Assembly: GCA_000434615.1 (NCBI GenBank)
Contig: FR880803.1
Span: 1-44,690 of the forward strand
DNA from: Clostridium sp. CAG:510
GTDB lineage: Bacteria > Bacillota > Clostridia > Lachnospirales > Lachnospiraceae
Direction: 5' to 3'
DNA: 44,690 nucleotides
Notes under the pieces: model-generated
Seen by the model: only the letters and a program-made list of their open reading frames with translations
What the model was told of the DNA's origin: nothing
The model's database searches: none
Shown here: in pieces, positions 42,342-44,690 of the stretch
How the letters are laid out: each line of letters starts with the position of its first letter
Position numbering within the stretch: position 1 is the stretch's first letter
Made by a program: the position numbers and the translations under genes

Positions 42342-43283
42342 TTAATTTAAACGGTATATCTCCCGCTCATCCTTCTGACCCTGATACTGGGCTACGCCGT
42401 AACCAATGGCACCGCCCATACTGAACAGCATCATCAGCACCAGATTACCGTAATAGCCACCGCTTGCTCCGGCTAAATCATAATAGAATTTCTGGTCCAC
42501 CAGACATTCTCCGAAGGAAAGCAGGCCATCCCATGCAAAATACAGGGTGGTGGCGCAGTCAAACAGGAAGGCCACATAGGTCATGGCAAGAGAAATAACC
42601 GCACAGATAACAAGACCCGCTACGGACATCTTGCCTGCCAGCTTTTTATAACCGAAAATAACCGCAAGTCCGAGCAGCACGCCTGCCCACATGGAAACAT
42701 AACCCAGTCTGGCAATCAGGAAAATAACCAAAGCTCCTACCACGGAACCTGCCAGTGCGCCTAAAATACCCAGCACATAGTTTTCCTTCTTCATAGCAAG
42801 GGCGGAAGCCTCCATGCTCATGCGGTTGCGCAGGGAAACCGCTCCTTCGGGGCTTAAAATCATGTAGTTTCCTTTGGCACGCCATACCTCCGTCATATTG
42901 GGCATACCGTTTTCATCGCAGTTTACGCCGCCCTGTGCCATTACATAATCCAAAACGGTACGGAGTGCGGTGGTAATATTTCCCGTTATGGCATCATTAT
43001 TCCCCTTTAAGGGTACGGAAATGCCGATACTGTACTGTGCCACAGACACTTCCACGCCCTTCGGCATGGGCAGATTCTGGATTTCAAAGCCGCTGAGCGG
43101 TGTTCCCTGTGCGGTTGCCGCCATCAGGCTTATCCAGACCTTCGGCACGTTGTTGGATTGCTGTAAAAGCTGGATGACGGTGGTAAATCCTCTGTGATTG
43201 CCGTAAACCACCAGTCTTTTGGCATCGTATTTGAGGCCCAATGCCGGAGCTGTTTTTTCCATTACTTTTTTAATGTTTCCCAT
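42342..43283 (-). CDS. Unknown membrane protein between prmA and rsmE
   Basis: 313 residues. Soluble N-terminal half (about 1-165; includes KRLVVYGNHRGFTTVIQL and a MSPEG-like segment ILSPEGAVSLRN) and five hydrophobic segments in about 168-300. No enzymatic motif is recognised. GGGAGG site before the ATG; a tight part of the prmA operon. Position suggests a link to rRNA or ribosome-related genes only by neighbourhood. Confidence 0.75.
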   Translation of the reverse strand: MGNIKKVMEKTAPALGLKYDAKRLVVYGNHRGFTTVIQLLQQSNNVPKVWISLMAATAQGTPLSGFEIQNLPMPKGVEVSVAQYSIGISVPLKGNNDAITGNITTALRTVLDYVMAQGGVNCDENGMPNMTEVWRAKGNYMILSPEGAVSLRNRMSMEASALAMKKENYVLGILGALAGSVVGALVIFLIARLGYVSMWAGVLLGLAVIFGYKKLAGKMSVAGLVICAVISLAMTYVAFLFDCATTLYFAWDGLLSFGECLVDQKFYYDLAGASGGYYGNLVLMMLFSMGGAIGYGVAQYQGQKDEREIYRLN

Positions 43284-43318
43284 TTGTGTCCTCCCTCATA
43301 ACATGAATTTGAATTTCC

Positions 43319-44305
43319 TTAATTTTTTCTGGCGGTAACGCTGACCCATTCGCCCTGGTAGGTAACGTCAAGAACCTCTAAGCCGGCTGCCTTCACCGCA
43401 TCCACTACGGTCTGCTCCTTGTCGTCAATGATACCGGAGGTAATGTAAATGCCGCCCTTCTTTAACTGGTTCACAATCACCGGGGTCAGAGGCACCAGCA
43501 CATCCGCCAAAATATTTGCCACTACGATGTCGTAGCAGTCATAGCCCACTCTGTCCTGAATTTCCTTATCCGTGATGATGTTGCCGATCATCATTTCAAA
43601 GTTGGCAGGGTCAATGCCGTTGCTTTCGCAGTTTTCCCGCACCGCATCCACGGCGCAGATGTCAAGGTCCGTACCTACGGCATGCTTTGCCCCGAACATC
43701 AGGGAAAGAATGGCTAAAATGCCGCTTCCGGTCCCCACATCCAGGAGATTTGTCTCCGGTGTCACATACTTTTTCAACTGGCGGATGCAGAGCTGCGTAG
43801 TTTCATGCATACCGGTGCCGAAAGCCGTACCGGGATCAATGTGCAGCACTAACTTGTCCTTATCCTTTACTTCCACTTCTTCCCAGGAAGGGATAACCAG
43901 AATATCGTCTATGTAGAACTGGTGGAAATACTGCTTCCAGTTGTTTATCCAGTCAATGTCCTCGGTTTCATCCACGGTGATGCTGCCTTCACCGATGTCC
44001 ATGAACTGCCTCAGGCTGTCCAGTTCTTCCTTTACCATGGAAAGAATGGCGTCCACGGTGGTATCTTCGCCGTTCAGCGTCAGTCCGCCGTCCTCTTTTT
44101 CTTCCACAAAAAAGCTTAAGTACGCAATGCCGTCATCCGCAGGTCCCTCCGGCAGGATGTCCACAAACATCTGCTCCTTTTCCAGAGCGGTAAGCGGCAC
44201 CTTGTCCTCAATCTGCGCGCCCTCCAGCCCTAAATCATACAGAGAGGAAATGATGATGTCCTCGGCATCGGTTATGGTTTTCACTTTGAATTTTGTCCAC
44301 TTCAT
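43319..44305 (-). CDS. prmA: Ribosomal protein L11 methyltransferase PrmA
   Basis: 328 residues. N-terminal substrate-binding part (about 1-130) and SAM domain with DPGTAFGTGMHETT, LLDVGTGSGIL and VVANILADVL. Methylates L11. First gene of the operon; AAAGGA before the ATG. A long structured leader (44338-44467) precedes it. Confidence 0.95.
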   Translation of the reverse strand: MKWTKFKVKTITDAEDIIISSLYDLGLEGAQIEDKVPLTALEKEQMFVDILPEGPADDGIAYLSFFVEEKEDGGLTLNGEDTTVDAILSMVKEELDSLRQFMDIGEGSITVDETEDIDWINNWKQYFHQFYIDDILVIPSWEEVEVKDKDKLVLHIDPGTAFGTGMHETTQLCIRQLKKYVTPETNLLDVGTGSGILAILSLMFGAKHAVGTDLDICAVDAVRENCESNGIDPANFEMMIGNIITDKEIQDRVGYDCYDIVVANILADVLVPLTPVIVNQLKKGGIYITSGIIDDKEQTVVDAVKAAGLEVLDVTYQGEWVSVTARKN

Positions 44306-44337
44306 GGGGGAATCCTTTCTTCATCTATGTTTATTAT

Positions 44338-44467
44338 ATGCCCTGCAGTTACTGTATGCAGACCCGCTTCCGCTTGGAAATTACCGCAGCGGTACATAAG
44401 ATGCCAAAGAACGCCATCTAAGTACCGGCGGTAACTTACAGTCTTTATACAGTAACTGCCTGGGCAT
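44338..44467. repeat. 130-bp inverted-repeat element in the prmA leader
   Basis: Outer arms 44338-44357 and 44447-44467 pair over 19 positions with one small bulge. Inner arms 44381-44395 and 44422-44434 pair over 13. Smaller stems lie inside (TTCC/GGAA; AGATG/CATCT). No reading frame. It is transcribed as part of the prmA leader. It may be a MITE-like insertion or a structured regulatory RNA. A 14-base piece of the inner arm recurs at 44592-44606. Confidence 0.8.
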
Positions 44468-44496
44468 ACATGACATATCCTGTATACTATCTTTTT

Positions 44497-44525
44497 ATTT
44501 TATTCCCTAACTAAATGTCTGTCAA
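44497..44525 (-). promoter_or_regulatory. Promoter of the prmA operon
   Basis: Minus strand -35 TTGACA (44520-44525), 17-base spacer, -10 TAAAAT (44497-44502). The start near 44490 gives a leader of about 185 bases that includes the inverted-repeat element. Confidence 0.7.
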
Positions 44526-44623
44526 TGTATGCTGAGGATATCAAAGTACTTTAACATGCTGGCAGAAGATGGATTCCATGTAACGAATAGCACCGCAGCG
44601 GTAACTCCCGATTCTTAATATAT

Positions 44624-44657
44624 GAGTAGAGGCTTTTACAGTCTCTGCTCTTTCTTT
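44624..44657 (+). terminator. Possible plus-strand terminator at right edge
   Basis: Stem GAGTAGAG/CTCTGCTC (44624-44631, 44643-44650, one G-T), 11-base loop, then TTTCTTT on the plus strand. No plus-strand gene precedes it. It may end a short RNA or be part of a leader for a gene beyond the window. Confidence 0.35.
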
Positions 44658-44690
44658 ATGATGAAGGTGATTGGTCTGACGTAATTTCCG

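Noticed and set aside
44338..44490. T-box riboswitch before prmA
   Set aside because: No T-box core sequence or specifier loop was seen, and the operon has no amino-acid or synthetase gene.

Overview
The window looks like a chromosomal stretch from a member of the Lachnospiraceae (Clostridia, Firmicutes). The signs are a mid-GC low-bias composition, strong GGAGG-type ribosome binding sites, a type III glutamine synthetase, FtsEX beside an M23 peptidase, PadR-DUF2812, an HPr-like protein without the active histidine, and the IreB-RuvX-DUF1292-TrmR-TrhP gene order also known from Bacillus. Most genes lie on the minus strand. No phage, transposase, CRISPR array or rRNA was seen. The genus cannot be fixed from the sequence alone.

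Left part (1-10.1 kb): a YhaO/YhaN-type nuclease-ATPase pair (SbcCD-like) with an unusual P-loop, then a CUT1 sugar uptake operon (binding protein, two permeases, LacI-type regulator) with no ATPase and no glycosidase, and a divergent AraC regulator. A stem-loop separates the binding-protein gene from the permeases, and a LacI-like inverted repeat lies just downstream of the binding-protein promoter.

10-18.7 kb: a housekeeping run on the minus strand: acyl-ACP thioesterase, CvfB-like S1 protein, a PucR/CdaR-type regulator, ftsE, ftsX, a coiled-coil M23 peptidase, an S41 (Ctp) protease and a CshA-type DEAD-box helicase. The FtsEX-M23-Ctp block suggests one cell-wall hydrolysis module.

18.7-25 kb: tRNA-Gln(CUG) with clear promoter and terminator; a convergent 31-codon hydrophobic mini-ORF sharing that terminator; a membrane protein; an alpha/beta hydrolase; an FtsX-type ABC exporter; a purine-type phosphoribosyltransferase. 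The membrane-protein promoter and the exporter promoter carry three copies of the same operator-like palindrome (TTAGY-N4-GCTAA), suggesting one regulator.

25-29.1 kb is a more variable, AT-richer island: Xre regulator, PadR-DUF2812 pair with tandem palindromic operators, several proteins of unknown function, a truncated ATC-hydrolase-like gene and MsrA. It ends in an array of 53-bp hairpin repeats that also occurs at the left edge of the window.

29.1-44.7 kb: type III glutamine synthetase with a ladder-like terminator; then a large RNA-centred run ireB-ruvX-DUF1292-RNase J-YlbF-MltG-like stub-trmR-trhP; mtaB; a divergent Crh-like HPr; and the operon prmA-membrane protein-rsmE-iscS/nifS-thiI, whose leader holds a 130-bp near-perfect inverted-repeat element. 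Many of these genes modify tRNA or rRNA (ThiI, IscS, MtaB, TrmR, TrhP, RsmE, PrmA on L11).
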